Assembly: GCA_034520725.1 (NCBI GenBank)
Contig: JAXHNH010000001.1
Location: 276,821-340,820 of the forward strand
DNA from: Gracilimonas sp034520725
Lineage (GTDB): Bacteria > Bacteroidota > Rhodothermia > Balneolales > Balneolaceae
DNA length: 64,000 nt
Direction: 5' to 3'
Positions 1-9,556 of the stretch are shown in pieces. The notes under the pieces were generated by a model. It saw only the letters and a list, made by a program, of their open reading frames with translations, was not told the DNA's origin and did not search any database. Each line of letters opens with the position of its first letter. The first letter of the stretch is position 1. Position numbers and translations under genes: made by a program.

Positions 1-915
1 AATGATATTTATGGTGTGTATTCATTTACAGAGAATGTTAGGCTACTCGGTGGATTCAACTATCAGGACCTTTCCTTTGAGCTTGATGCTATTGATGAAG
101 GAAGCGATATTGTGAGCCCTTATGCCACACTGTATCTCGGTTCAGGTTTTGGTTTAAATACGGAATTTGGGATACGGCTGAATAAACATTCAGAGTACGG
201 AACCAACTGGAGCTTTAATATCTCGCCGGTTTATAACATCAATGAAGAGATAAAGGTGTTAACTTCTCTGAGCTCAGGTTTCAAAGCCCCAACGCTTAAT
301 GAGCTGTTCGGACCTTTTGGAGCTAATCCGGATCTGAAACCGCAAACCAGCCTGACCTTTGATGCCGGCTTGGAGTACCGCTCTTCATCATCAGGATTTA
401 GTGGAGGGGTGAATTATTTCATTCGAACCGTCGAGGATCTCATTACTTATGACAGCTCAATCGGTTATGTGAACGTAAACGAACAGAACGATTCAGGATT
501 TGAAGTAACTAGCTCCTACACATGGCCCGATACAAGGATAAACCTTTATTATAATTATCTGGACGGGGCGATCACTCGAGAAGGAGAAGAATTTGATAAC
601 CTCATTCGTAGACCTGACCACAGCTTTGGCTGGGGTATTCAGCAAAATTTAAGTTCCGATTTGATCGTAGACCTGAATGGTAAATTTATTGGAGAGAGAG
701 AAGACCTTTTCTTCAATATGTCAACCTTTCAAAACGAAACGGTGGAGCTGGATAGTTATGTGCTTTTGAATGTTTCGCTGAATTATGATCTGCCTGAATA
801 CAATGTCAGTATGTTTACCTCTTTGAATAATATACTGGACGCTTCCTATCAGGAAGTTTATGGGTTCAATACACCCGGGGTAAACTTCAAAGCAGGTTTT
901 AGACTAAACCTATGA
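1..915 (+). CDS. TonB-dependent receptor, C-terminal part (5' end outside window)
   Basis: The reading frame is open from the first base, so the true start lies to the left. A GTG at 16 is only the first start-like codon and is not a convincing start. The visible ~300 residues alternate polar and aromatic residues, as in a 22-strand outer-membrane barrel. They include the receptor-type segment GFKAPTLNELFGPFGANPDL followed by LKPQTS, and end in a strand reading VNFKAGFRLNL. This is the C-terminal half of a TonB-dependent receptor, which uses TonB/ExbBD energy to import large substrates. The barrel end resembles BtuB-like (cobalamin) receptors, and the next gene encodes a B12-dependent enzyme, so a B12 substrate is plausible. 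That substrate is inference; plug and TonB box are outside the window. Confidence 0.85.
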   Translation, partial: NDIYGVYSFTENVRLLGGFNYQDLSFELDAIDEGSDIVSPYATLYLGSGFGLNTEFGIRLNKHSEYGTNWSFNISPVYNINEEIKVLTSLSSGFKAPTLNELFGPFGANPDLKPQTSLTFDAGLEYRSSSSGFSGGVNYFIRTVEDLITYDSSIGYVNVNEQNDSGFEVTSSYTWPDTRINLYYNYLDGAITREGEEFDNLIRRPDHSFGWGIQQNLSSDLIVDLNGKFIGEREDLFFNMSTFQNETVELDSYVLLNVSLNYDLPEYNVSMFTSLNNILDASYQEVYGFNTPGVNFKAGFRLNL

Positions 916-1069
916 TCTTTAAATATTGATTTTCAATCATTTAAATCAGAGTCAGTATTTAATTAATAATTCTTAATTTAATTTATACAAACATGTACTA
1001 AAAAATATAAAAATATAAATATATAATAATTATAAAATAGTTTTATATTAATTAATACTAAAATTCAAG

Positions 1070-1078
1070 TGTGGATAA
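1070..1078 (-). promoter_or_regulatory. DnaA box (perfect consensus)
   Basis: TGTGGATAA on the plus strand is TTATCCACA on the minus strand, the consensus DnaA-binding 9-mer. It sits immediately after the first A+T block. Confidence 0.55.
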
Positions 1079-1110
1079 CTTTTGTCCTGATATCAGATTG
1101 GTGAATATTC

Positions 1111-1147
1111 AAAAAAGCCTTTTTATAAATTTAAAGAGGCTTTTTTT
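1111..1147 (+). terminator. Intrinsic terminator of the TonB receptor gene
   Basis: A-run, GCCTTTTTA, a short loop, then the complementary arm ending AGAGGC and seven T. The stem is about nine pairs with one G.T wobble, and the flanking A and T runs can extend it, so it could work in both directions. It lies about 195 bp after the receptor stop codon. Confidence 0.7.
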
Positions 1148-1250
1148 GTGCAATATGGTCGAAATTTAAATATTTCGAAAATTAAATTTATAATAAAATA
1201 TATATTATTAAATAGTATGAGGGGGCTTTTTCAGAGTTAATAATTCACAA

Positions 1251-1279
1251 TGTGGATAAGTCCCCGATATTGTGGAAAA
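1251..1279 (-). promoter_or_regulatory. Pair of DnaA boxes (one perfect, one with a mismatch)
   Basis: TGTGGATAA at 1251-1259 matches the DnaA box exactly. TGTGGAAAA at 1271-1279 matches with one mismatch in the same orientation, 20 bp further on (two helical turns). The regular spacing argues against chance. Confidence 0.5.
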
Positions 1280-1432
1280 GTAATCGTTTTTTTACTTGCT
1301 GTGTGTTGGTCTCGCGTCTATATTATTCCGTACTTCTTTAGGAGATAGGAATCGGGAAGCATTACAGAATTTGTCTCTCATCTACGAAGGTATAAATGAA
1401 ATAATTGTAACATATAAGTAACGAAGTACCCA

Positions 1433-4400
1433 ATGAAATTTAATCGCTTCTACACACAGTCGAAATGGAAAACACCATTTGATGAAATAGAATTTGCAAC
1501 CAGAACCTCTGAGATCAAAAACCCTGACGGATCACAGGTATTCCATATGGAAAATGTGGTAGTACCTGATAGCTGGAGCCAGGTTTCCACTGATGTGATC
1601 GCTCAGAAATATTTTCGCAAGGCCGGAGTACCTGCGAAACTGAAGAAGATAAAAGAGAAGGGAGTGCCGAAATGGTTGCAAAGGTCTGAAGCGGATGAGA
1701 AAGCACTGAAGGAGCTGCCGGAAGAGGAGCGCTATACACATGAAATTGACAGTAAGCAGGTCTTTCACCGATTGGCGGGTTGTTGGACCTATTGGGGCTG
1801 GAAACATGATTATTTTGACAACGAAGAAAATGCAAAAGTTTTCTATGACGAATTAGCTTACATGCTTGCCAATCAAATGGCAGCACCAAATAGTCCACAG
1901 TGGTTCAATACCGGACTGCACTGGGCGTATGGAATTAATGGACCCGCTCAGGGACATTATTATGTAGATGGCAAGTCCGGCGAACTCAAACGATCTGAAG
2001 ATGCTTACACTCATCCTCAGCCACATGCCTGCTTTATTCAGAGTGTAGATGATGATCTTGTGAACGAAGGTGGGATCATGGATCTGTGGGTTCGTGAAGC
2101 ACGCTTATTCAAGTATGGATCCGGAACCGGAAGTAATTTCTCCCAGATCCGTGGAGCTGATGAGCCGTTGAGCGGTGGCGGAAGAAGTTCAGGACTGATG
2201 AGTTTCCTGAAGATCGGTGACCGTGCTGCCGGTGCCATTAAATCAGGTGGTACAACACGTCGTGCCGCTAAGATGGTAACGCTTGATCTGGATCACCCTG
2301 ATATTGAAGAATACATCAACTGGAAAGTTCGTGAAGAGCAGAAAGTGGCAGCTCTTGTTGCCGGTTCAAAAAGTGTGCAAAAGCATCTGAAGAATATTAT
2401 CAAGCTTTGTCACACTCCGGTGGAAATTGAAGGTCGTACCTTTAATGGTGCCATGAGTCGTGATCCTCTGAAGAACAAAGCTCTTGCTGATGAGATCCGC
2501 AAAGCTAAGAGAAATCAGGTGCCTCTAAATTATATAGAGCGCGTCATTCAGCTTGCAGCTCAGGGATTCACAGATCTGGAATTTGATACTTACGATACTG
2601 ACTGGAATTCCGAAGCCTACTCAACTGTAAGCGGGCAGAATTCAAACAACTCCGTTCGTGTACCGAATTCGTTCATGAAAGCCGTGAAGGAAGACAAAGA
2701 CTGGCATCTCTTTGGCCGGGTTGAACTGGAGGATGCTGAAGAAGAAGGCCGTGATCCAGAACCAATGAAAACTTTGAGAGCCCGTGAGCTTTGGGATGAC
2801 ATTGCTTACGCAGCCTGGTCTTGTGCAGATCCCGGAACACAGTATCATGACACCATCAACGAATGGCACACTTGTCCCGAAGATGGTCCGATCAAAGCAA
2901 GTAATCCTTGCTCAGAATACATGTTCCTCGATAACACGGCCTGTAACCTTGCTTCCCTGAACCTGATGAAGTATTTCAAGGGAGATGGCGAGTTTAAAGA
3001 ATTTGATATGGAGTCGCTGGAATATGCTTCCCGTATCTGGACGGTGGTACTTGAGATCGCCGTATTGATGGCTCAGTTCCCATCCAAAGAAATTGCAGAG
3101 CTTTCGTACGAATTCCGTACGCTTGGGCTTGGTTACGCCAACATTGGTGCTGCACTTATGGTGCAGGGACTTCCTTATGACAGTGAAGAAGGAGCCGCAG
3201 TTGCAGGAGCTGTAACAGCTACCATGCATATGACCTCTTATGCCACTTCTGCCGAAATGGCGAAGGAATTGGGAGCTTTTAACGGATACGAACGTAACAA
3301 AGAGCACATGCTCAAAGTGATACGTAATCACCGAAGAGCAGCCTATAACGCAGATCCGGAAGAATATGAAGGGTTGACCGTGAAGCCAATGGGAATTGAT
3401 GCTTCCATCTGTCCTGATTATCTGGTGAAATCGGCTAAAAAAGCTTCTGATAAAGCACTTAAGCTTGGTGAAAAACACGGATATCGAAATGCACAGGTAA
3501 CAGTACTTGCACCAACCGGAACCATTGGTTTGGTGATGGATTGTGATACAACCGGAATCGAGCCTGACTTTGCATTAGTGAAATTCAAGAAATTGGCCGG
3601 TGGCGGATACTTTAAGATCATCAATCAGGCTGTACCTAAAGCGCTGGAGAATCTTGGTTATTCCAAGAAGGAATCTCAGGAGATCATCGACTATGCCAAA
3701 GGCACCGGTTCTTTGGAAGGATGTCCTCACATCAATGCTGAAACCCTGATGGAAAAAGGATTCACGAAAGAGAAACTGGATGCCATCAACGAGGCACTAC
3801 CGGGAAGTTTCGATATCAAGTTTGCTTTCAATCAGTGGACACTTGGTGAGGATTTCTGCAAGGATGTCCTGGAGATCCCTGAAGAGGAGCTGAATGATAT
3901 GAATTTCAACATGCTGCGCTTCCTTGGATTCAGCAACGAACAGATTCAGGATGCTAATGATTATGTTTGCGGGACGATGACTGTTGAAGGTGCTCCGCAT
4001 CTGAAAGAAGAAGATTATGCGGTATTCGATTGTGCAAATCGCTGCGGAAGGATCGGAACCCGATTTATTTCTGCGAAAGGCCACATCCGTATGATGGCTG
4101 CTGCGCAACCGTTCCTTTCCGGCGCGATCTCTAAGACCATCAACCTTCCAAATGAAGCCTCTATCGAGGATATGAAGGATGCGTACATGGATTCTTGGGA
4201 AATGATGCTTAAGGCAAATGCCTTGTATCGTGACGGTTCCAAGTTAAGTCAGCCGCTAAATTCAATGGCTGATGTGCTGGAAGAGATCGAAGATGAGGAT
4301 GAAACGGAAGCAGTAGATGCTGAAACCACCATGGCACAAGACAAAGTGCTCGAAGTGGCAGAGCGTATCATCCACAAATATGTGGCACGCCGACAGAGGT

Positions 4401-5101
4401 TACCGTTCCGTCGTGAAGGATATACCCAAAAAGTTAAGATCGGCGGACAAAGTGTTTACCTGAGAACCGGCGAGTACGAGAACGGTCAGCTTGGTGAGAT
4501 ATTTATTGACATGCATCGTGAAGGCGCTGCATTCAGAAGCTTGCTGAACTGCTTTGCGATCTCTATCTCTCTGGGACTTCAGCACGGTGTACCGCTTGAA
4601 GAATTCGTGGATGCCTTTGTATTCACCAAATTTGAGCCAAGCGGAATGGTTAACGGAAACCCACACGTGAAGATGAGTACCTCAGTTATTGATTACATCT
4701 TCCGTGAGTTGGCGGTAACCTACCTTGGTCGTGAAGACCTGGCACACGTGCCGGCTGATCAGATCGAAGCCCGTAATTTACGTCCCACTGCCGATGCCAA
4801 CCCAGATGTTGACAGCGCAGAGTTTGAAAGGGATACAAGCAACAATGTCACGGCGCGTGCTCCGGAGCAAAATTCTGAGCCTGCACCAACAATGGCAGAT
4901 ACATCACAGACAGCAGCCGAAAGTCGGTCTGCACAGGAGTCGGTTGTAAAATCATCCGACAGTTACGAAAGTGACTACGACAAAGCAAAACAGATGGGCT
5001 ATACAGGCGAAGCCTGCCCCGAATGCGGTAGTATGACCATGGTGAGAAACGGCACATGTATGAAGTGCATCACCTGTGGATCTACCACCGGTTGTAGTTA
5101 A
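1433..5101 (+). CDS. nrdJ: Vitamin B12-dependent ribonucleoside-diphosphate reductase (class II)
   Basis: Reduces ribonucleotides to deoxyribonucleotides using adenosylcobalamin to generate the thiyl radical, in the cytoplasm, without needing oxygen. The 1222 residues show the class II NrdJ order. The N-terminal core has a substrate-site cysteine in PHACFIQ (C200). The catalytic NPCSE motif is at 491-495 with C493 as radical cysteine, followed by NTACNLASLNL. PTGTIG comes from the phosphate-binding loop. A TSCPD-type domain lies around residues 980-1090. A C-terminal zinc-ribbon/redox tail has CPECG, CMKCITCG and GCS-end cysteines. Length and order match the long NrdJ family. It stands alone with its own terminator downstream, and an upstream DnaA-box region may control it. 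The ATG is the first start after in-frame stops. No nrdAB genes are in the window. Confidence 0.97.
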   Translation: MKFNRFYTQSKWKTPFDEIEFATRTSEIKNPDGSQVFHMENVVVPDSWSQVSTDVIAQKYFRKAGVPAKLKKIKEKGVPKWLQRSEADEKALKELPEEERYTHEIDSKQVFHRLAGCWTYWGWKHDYFDNEENAKVFYDELAYMLANQMAAPNSPQWFNTGLHWAYGINGPAQGHYYVDGKSGELKRSEDAYTHPQPHACFIQSVDDDLVNEGGIMDLWVREARLFKYGSGTGSNFSQIRGADEPLSGGGRSSGLMSFLKIGDRAAGAIKSGGTTRRAAKMVTLDLDHPDIEEYINWKVREEQKVAALVAGSKSVQKHLKNIIKLCHTPVEIEGRTFNGAMSRDPLKNKALADEIRKAKRNQVPLNYIERVIQLAAQGFTDLEFDTYDTDWNSEAYSTVSGQNSNNSVRVPNSFMKAVKEDKDWHLFGRVELEDAEEEGRDPEPMKTLRARELWDDIAYAAWSCADPGTQYHDTINEWHTCPEDGPIKASNPCSEYMFLDNTACNLASLNLMKYFKGDGEFKEFDMESLEYASRIWTVVLEIAVLMAQFPSKEIAELSYEFRTLGLGYANIGAALMVQGLPYDSEEGAAVAGAVTATMHMTSYATSAEMAKELGAFNGYERNKEHMLKVIRNHRRAAYNADPEEYEGLTVKPMGIDASICPDYLVKSAKKASDKALKLGEKHGYRNAQVTVLAPTGTIGLVMDCDTTGIEPDFALVKFKKLAGGGYFKIINQAVPKALENLGYSKKESQEIIDYAKGTGSLEGCPHINAETLMEKGFTKEKLDAINEALPGSFDIKFAFNQWTLGEDFCKDVLEIPEEELNDMNFNMLRFLGFSNEQIQDANDYVCGTMTVEGAPHLKEEDYAVFDCANRCGRIGTRFISAKGHIRMMAAAQPFLSGAISKTINLPNEASIEDMKDAYMDSWEMMLKANALYRDGSKLSQPLNSMADVLEEIEDEDETEAVDAETTMAQDKVLEVAERIIHKYVARRQRLPFRREGYTQKVKIGGQSVYLRTGEYENGQLGEIFIDMHREGAAFRSLLNCFAISISLGLQHGVPLEEFVDAFVFTKFEPSGMVNGNPHVKMSTSVIDYIFRELAVTYLGREDLAHVPADQIEARNLRPTADANPDVDSAEFERDTSNNVTARAPEQNSEPAPTMADTSQTAAESRSAQESVVKSSDSYESDYDKAKQMGYTGEACPECGSMTMVRNGTCMKCITCGSTTGCS

Positions 5102-5106
5102 TCGCT

Positions 5107-5157
5107 ATTGGTTAATTCGTTAATGGGGCAAGCAGTTCCCATTAACGAATAACCAAT
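5107..5157. repeat. Long inverted repeat just after nrdJ
   Basis: A 21-nt left arm (5107-5127) and 20-nt right arm (5138-5157) are complementary except for one bulged A, with a 10-nt loop. It begins five bases after the nrdJ stop and has no T-run, so it is not a terminator. It may protect the mRNA 3' end or be a mobile palindromic repeat. Confidence 0.7.
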
Positions 5158-5182
5158 ACTGAACTTACATGGAGAACAGGAT

Positions 5183-5217
5183 AACCCTGATCGGTGAGTA
5201 GCCGATCAGGGTTTTTT
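5183..5217 (+). terminator. Intrinsic terminator of nrdJ
   Basis: Stem AACCCTGATCGG / CCGATCAGGGTT of 12 perfect pairs with a 7-nt loop (TGAGTAG), followed by a T-run. The preceding CATGGAGAACAG recurs at 14319 next to a degraded copy of the same stem. Confidence 0.9.
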
Positions 5218-5410
5218 GTTGGATGATATTTTCAGTTCCGTTCTAAGGGGAAACACTTACCCAGTCAATTTCGTAGCCTTATCAGCGTCTGCTAAAAGGG
5301 AGACCTGAACTAGTAATTATCAGATATTTACAGTATATATTATAAATGGGTATCAAAAGCGGGTTAAAAGAGCAGCACCGATCTAATTCCAATCTAATTT
5401 CACTACTATT

Positions 5411-8400
5411 ATGAAACGACTGATCTTAACGTTGACTATTGTAGCTATTTCGGGTACAGCCTTTGCACAGATAAGCGCCAAACTCATGCGCTATATGGAT
5501 GTATCTGAATCACAGATCACCTTTGTGTATGGAGGTGATATCTGGGTGGCTCCAAAAACCGGGGGAACAGCTGTTCAGCTTACCGGATCACAGGGCGAAG
5601 AAACCTGGCCAAAATTCTCACCCGATGGTTCAGAAATAGCTTATACCGCCAGTTATAATGGGAACGAGGATGTGTATGTGGTTTCGGTAACAGGAGGGAT
5701 TCCTCACCGCGTTACTTACCCATCTTTCAGTGACCGCATGGTGGAGTGGCACCCCGATGGTGAGCGCTTGTTATTTGCCTCCCGGCGTGAAATGGGGCAG
5801 AGATCAGCCAACGAGTTTTATTTGGTAACAAAGGAAGGAGGCATGCCGGAAAAATTGGATTTGCCCTATGGAGAACTCGCAAGTTTCTCACCAGATGGAA
5901 ATCAAATGGCTTATATCACCAAGATTACGGAAAATTATCCCTTTAAGAGATATAAAGGTGGGTTGGCTTCAGATATCCTGATATATGATATGAATAACGA
6001 AGAAGTCAAAAAAGTCACAGACAATGAATACAACGATGGGAAGCCGGCATGGTTTGGTGATAAGGTTTATTTTTTATCAGATCAGGGCTCCAATTTCAGA
6101 CTAAATATCTGGGAGTATGATACCACCGATGAAAGCATGAGTCAGGTCACCAACTTTGAAGATTTTGATATTTCCTTCCTGTCTGCCGGACCAGAGGATC
6201 TGGTATTTGAAATGGGAGGGGATCTGTATCTGATGGATCCTGAAACACAATCCTATAAAGTAGTCGAAATTGATGTGGTAAGTGATCTTTCCAAGGAAAT
6301 GCCAAGAGAAATCTCGGTAATCAACAACATAAGAAACATGACCGCCTCCCCCGAAGGCAAGAGAGTGGTATTTGAAGCCAGGGGAGAGCTGTTTGATGTG
6401 CCTGCAACTGAGGGGTATACAATGAATTTTACAGGAACAAGCGGAGCCTTTGACCGGCATCCATCATGGTCACCGGATGGAAAGCATGTAGCCTACTGGA
6501 GTGATAAAGGTGGAGAGTATCAGGTCTATTTACATGCAACGGATGGATCAGGAAATGACAGAAAACTCACGGACAGAGATAAGGGATATGGCTATAAATT
6601 ATATTGGTCGCCCAACAGCGAACATATTGCCTTCATTGATGAGACCAACACGATCTACACCATCAGTGTGGGAAATGGTGATATTACGGAAGTTGGGAAT
6701 ACATTATGGAATGTAGGGCATGGCGGACGGGACAACTACCCGATCTCATGGTCACCGGATTCCCGCTGGATCACTTTTCACAAAGGTCTGGAAAATTCCC
6801 AATATGCGATCATGCTTTATGATACAGAAGATGGGGAGTTATATCAGGCAACAACCGGTTTTTATTCTTCATTTAATCCTGTGTTCAGTAAAGATGGAAA
6901 ATATCTCTACTACACCACCGATCGCAATTTTGATTCTGTTTATTCCAGCTACGACAACACATGGGTTTATCCTAATGCCACTCACATAGTAGCGGTCAGC
7001 CTTACTGAAGATGCCCCATATCTGCTGGAAGCTAAAAATGACGAATTGCCGGTGCCACCTGAAGGAGAACCATCTGAAGAGAAAGAAGCAGATGAGAAAG
7101 AGGAAGTTAATGTTGAGATAGATCTTGATGGATTTGAGAAAAGGATCACCGTACTTCCGGTAGAACCCGGTAATATTGGACAAGTATTTGGTGAGCTTGC
7201 TGAAGGGATGATCTTTTATATTCGTTACCCAAATTCAGGTTTAGGAGGAGGCTCTCCAAAGTTGATGGCCTACGATATTGAGAAAAGGGAAGAGGTCATC
7301 ATCATGGAAGATGTAAGCGTTGCTGTTCCAACGGCTGATGGGAAGGCTTTCCTTGTTTTGAGCAAGGGACAATATGGGATCATTCAACCTCAACCTGAAC
7401 AGAGTATAGAGAAAGCTGTACCTACCGATGGTTTGGTTATGGATCTGATACCTAAAGAGGAGTGGAGGCAGATATTTACCGATACCTGGAGACGTCATCG
7501 TGATTTCTTTTATGATCCAAATATGCATGGTGTAGACTGGGATGGGTTGAAAGAGCAATACGGAGCCCTTATCGACGATGCACGAACCCGTTGGGATATA
7601 TCAAATCTCCAGTCAAATTTAGCAGCTGAGCTGAGTGCCGGGCATACCTACACGTTCGGCGGTGATGCTGAAACGGTTGATAGTAAGGGTACAGGATATT
7701 TAGGGATCGACTGGGAGTTGAATAATGGGTTGTATCAAATTGCCCGGATAATAGAACCGGCTGAATGGGATACGGAAATACGGTCACCGTTTGATCGTCC
7801 CGGAATTACTGTAAGTGAAGGCGACTACATTCATTCCGTAAATGGCAGAAACTTAGATCCAGAAAAAGATCCTTATGCAGCTTTTGCAAACCTGGATGGA
7901 AAAACAGTTTCCCTCATGATCAGTTCAAATGGAGAGGTTGATGGAGCTGAAAAAGTGGTTATTAAAACACTGACTCAGGGAGAAGAAACTCAGCTCCGAT
8001 ATCTGGCATGGATCGAGAATAACCGAAAAATGGTAGAAGAGCTTTCGGATGGGAAACTGGGATATATTTATATGTCGAATACATCAGGTCAGGGACAGCT
8101 TGAGTTGGTTCGGATGTATTATGGGCAGTTAGATAAGGAAGGCTTCATCATTGATGAACGCTTTAATGGCGGTGGTCAACTGGCCGATCGTTTCCTTGAG
8201 CTGCTTCAGCGGCCGGTGGTTTACAATCTGCACTGGCGACACGGTAAAGATCACACCCAGCCAATAAAAACGAATACCGGTCCTATGGGAATGCTGATCA
8301 ACGGCTGGGCAGGTTCCGGTGGGGATGGACTCCCCTGGGCATTTCAGGAACTGGAAGCAGGGCCTATTGTGGGTGAAAGAACCCTTGGTATTTTAGTAGG

Positions 8401-8674
8401 GCCGGCAACCGGCCATCAGCTTATTGACGGTGGAGGCATTACCGTACCGGGAGCAAGATTGTATGACAATGACGGTCACTGGTTCTGGGAAGGAGAAGGC
8501 GTAAGACCTGATATCCCTATCTGGGATGACCCCAACATGCTGATGGAGGGCCGCGATCCTCAAATGGAACGCGTGGTTCAAGAGGTGTTGAAACTTGTAG
8601 CGGAAAATCCGGCAACCATGACACCGGCACCGGCACTTGAAAAACGAACGGCTGATGAGTTGAAAGACAACTGA
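5411..8674 (+). CDS. Tricorn-like S41 family serine protease, secreted
   Basis: Large tail-specific-type protease of the tricorn family that degrades peptides, here probably in the periplasm because residues 1-19 form a signal peptide ending TAFA|QIS. Domains in order: a six-bladed beta-propeller (about 25-310, with repeated FSPDG motifs), a second larger propeller (about 330-680), an acidic linker rich in E/K (about 550-575), a helical C1 part, a PDZ domain (about 760-860) and the S41 catalytic core. The likely catalytic pair is H745 (SAGHTY) and S969 (GWAGSGGDG), close to the positions known for Thermoplasma tricorn, with an EGEGVRPDI segment near the acidic partner. The 1087-residue length is normal. 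It is flanked by intergenic repeats and has no operon partner. High confidence in family; the substrate is unknown. Confidence 0.93.
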   Translation: MKRLILTLTIVAISGTAFAQISAKLMRYMDVSESQITFVYGGDIWVAPKTGGTAVQLTGSQGEETWPKFSPDGSEIAYTASYNGNEDVYVVSVTGGIPHRVTYPSFSDRMVEWHPDGERLLFASRREMGQRSANEFYLVTKEGGMPEKLDLPYGELASFSPDGNQMAYITKITENYPFKRYKGGLASDILIYDMNNEEVKKVTDNEYNDGKPAWFGDKVYFLSDQGSNFRLNIWEYDTTDESMSQVTNFEDFDISFLSAGPEDLVFEMGGDLYLMDPETQSYKVVEIDVVSDLSKEMPREISVINNIRNMTASPEGKRVVFEARGELFDVPATEGYTMNFTGTSGAFDRHPSWSPDGKHVAYWSDKGGEYQVYLHATDGSGNDRKLTDRDKGYGYKLYWSPNSEHIAFIDETNTIYTISVGNGDITEVGNTLWNVGHGGRDNYPISWSPDSRWITFHKGLENSQYAIMLYDTEDGELYQATTGFYSSFNPVFSKDGKYLYYTTDRNFDSVYSSYDNTWVYPNATHIVAVSLTEDAPYLLEAKNDELPVPPEGEPSEEKEADEKEEVNVEIDLDGFEKRITVLPVEPGNIGQVFGELAEGMIFYIRYPNSGLGGGSPKLMAYDIEKREEVIIMEDVSVAVPTADGKAFLVLSKGQYGIIQPQPEQSIEKAVPTDGLVMDLIPKEEWRQIFTDTWRRHRDFFYDPNMHGVDWDGLKEQYGALIDDARTRWDISNLQSNLAAELSAGHTYTFGGDAETVDSKGTGYLGIDWELNNGLYQIARIIEPAEWDTEIRSPFDRPGITVSEGDYIHSVNGRNLDPEKDPYAAFANLDGKTVSLMISSNGEVDGAEKVVIKTLTQGEETQLRYLAWIENNRKMVEELSDGKLGYIYMSNTSGQGQLELVRMYYGQLDKEGFIIDERFNGGGQLADRFLELLQRPVVYNLHWRHGKDHTQPIKTNTGPMGMLINGWAGSGGDGLPWAFQELEAGPIVGERTLGILVGPATGHQLIDGGGITVPGARLYDNDGHWFWEGEGVRPDIPIWDDPNMLMEGRDPQMERVVQEVLKLVAENPATMTPAPALEKRTADELKDN

Positions 8675-8690
8675 GGAAAAATCTGTTAGG

Positions 8691-8766
8691 GTGTGCTTGT
8701 TCGCATTTGGACCGGGAGGTACGAACAGGTATTCCCAATCGGGGTTTTGGATACGAGGTTAAATTT
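8691..8766 (+). repeat. Dispersed intergenic repeat, copy A (degraded)
   Basis: From GGTGTGCTTGTTCG to TTGGATACGAGGTT this segment aligns almost throughout with 14238-14310, sharing GGTGT.CTTG, GGACCGG, AGGT.CGAA.AGG, ATTCCCAA.CGGG and ACGAGGTT. Its second hairpin is no longer complementary, so it looks like an older copy. Confidence 0.65.
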
Positions 8767-8836
8767 ACACTATCACTTAATTGGAATGAACCGCAGCTTT
8801 CATATGATTAAGTCTCCCTGAACCGGGAAGAGTATC

Positions 8837-9406
8837 CTATGCATTCTGTAAAATTCGCATGCGTTTATTCTTTAAATTTTTATAATAAGTAGGTGATAGA
8901 CCGGTAAAGTTTTTGAACTGGGCAATTAAGTAGTCTTCGTTTTTGTATCGAAGCTTTTCGGCAATTTCAGCCAGAGGTATTTCATCATACAGTAAAAGTT
9001 CTTTGACACGCTCAATTTTTTGAAGAACGATAAACTGCATGATCGACATCCCTTTTACATCCGAAAAGATTTTTAATATAAACTCATTTTCCATTCTCTG
9101 TTTATTACCAATAATGTCATCAAAACTCAGGTTAGGCAATTCGTCGGAATAATGGATCACATCGACGACAGTATTTATGATACGATCTATAAGCATACTA
9201 TCATTTTTGTCAAGCAGTTCCAGGTCTGATTTCTCCAAGTTCTTACTTAGCTCTTCAAGTTGAGCTTCTGTAGTTTCTTCAGGAAACTCTATAGCACCAT
9301 GTAGGGAGATGCAGTAATTGAGGCCCGATTTTCTGAGTTCCTCCCTTAATATTACCTTATGCCTAAGGCTAAGCATGTATTTTATGTATCTTTTATGAGA
9401 GAACAT
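8837..9406 (-). CDS. AraC-type helix-turn-helix regulator (short form)
   Basis: The 189-residue protein ends in an AraC-type DNA-binding domain at about 120-185, recognisable from KIERVKELLLYDEIPLAEIA followed by LRYKNEDYLIAQFKNFTGLS and P-x-YYK. This is the two-helix pattern in which the second helix is preceded by FKxxTGxSP. The first ~115 residues lack a cupin ligand-binding domain. They resemble the N-terminus of a Bacteroidetes AraC subfamily with the SLRHKVILREEL motif, whose signal is not known. It stands alone between the tricorn gene and the IS3 remnant, so its targets cannot be read from context. The start could also be the Met at residue 11, just before SLRHK. The family is certain; the role is not. 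Confidence 0.85.
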   Translation of the reverse strand: MFSHKRYIKYMLSLRHKVILREELRKSGLNYCISLHGAIEFPEETTEAQLEELSKNLEKSDLELLDKNDSMLIDRIINTVVDVIHYSDELPNLSFDDIIGNKQRMENEFILKIFSDVKGMSIMQFIVLQKIERVKELLLYDEIPLAEIAEKLRYKNEDYLIAQFKNFTGLSPTYYKNLKNKRMRILQNA

Positions 9407-9556
9407 AACAACCGATTGATTTTTACTATTTTATCAATTAGAGCAACGTTCATTATACACGCTTTTCAAAATTTTGTTCCTGATTTTCTGTAATACTCCC
9501 CAAAAATTAGGACCATTGGTTAAGTTTGTATATTACAAACCAATAATCAAAAACCG

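Larger units (their letters stand above)
916..1432. other. AT-rich spacer with DnaA boxes (candidate oriC or nrdJ control region)
   Basis: This gene-free 517-bp stretch contains two nearly pure A+T blocks (about 950-1065 and 1165-1218), two perfect 9-mer DnaA boxes, one box with a single mismatch, and a hairpin terminator at 1111-1147. No cobalamin-riboswitch box was recognised. The combination fits a chromosomal origin with unwinding elements, or a DnaA-controlled promoter for nrdJ. A segment around 1265-1275 (GATATTGTGG) also resembles half of an NrdR operator, but a paired box is not clear. Confidence 0.45.

Noticed and set aside
916..1432. Cobalamin riboswitch upstream of nrdJ
   Set aside because: I looked for a B12-box-like segment and the conserved paired elements and did not see them; the spacer is mostly A+T with DnaA boxes.
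1515..5057. Several open frames on the minus strand inside nrdJ
   Set aside because: They are antisense shadows with no recognisable similarity; the sense frame encodes a complete, conserved enzyme.
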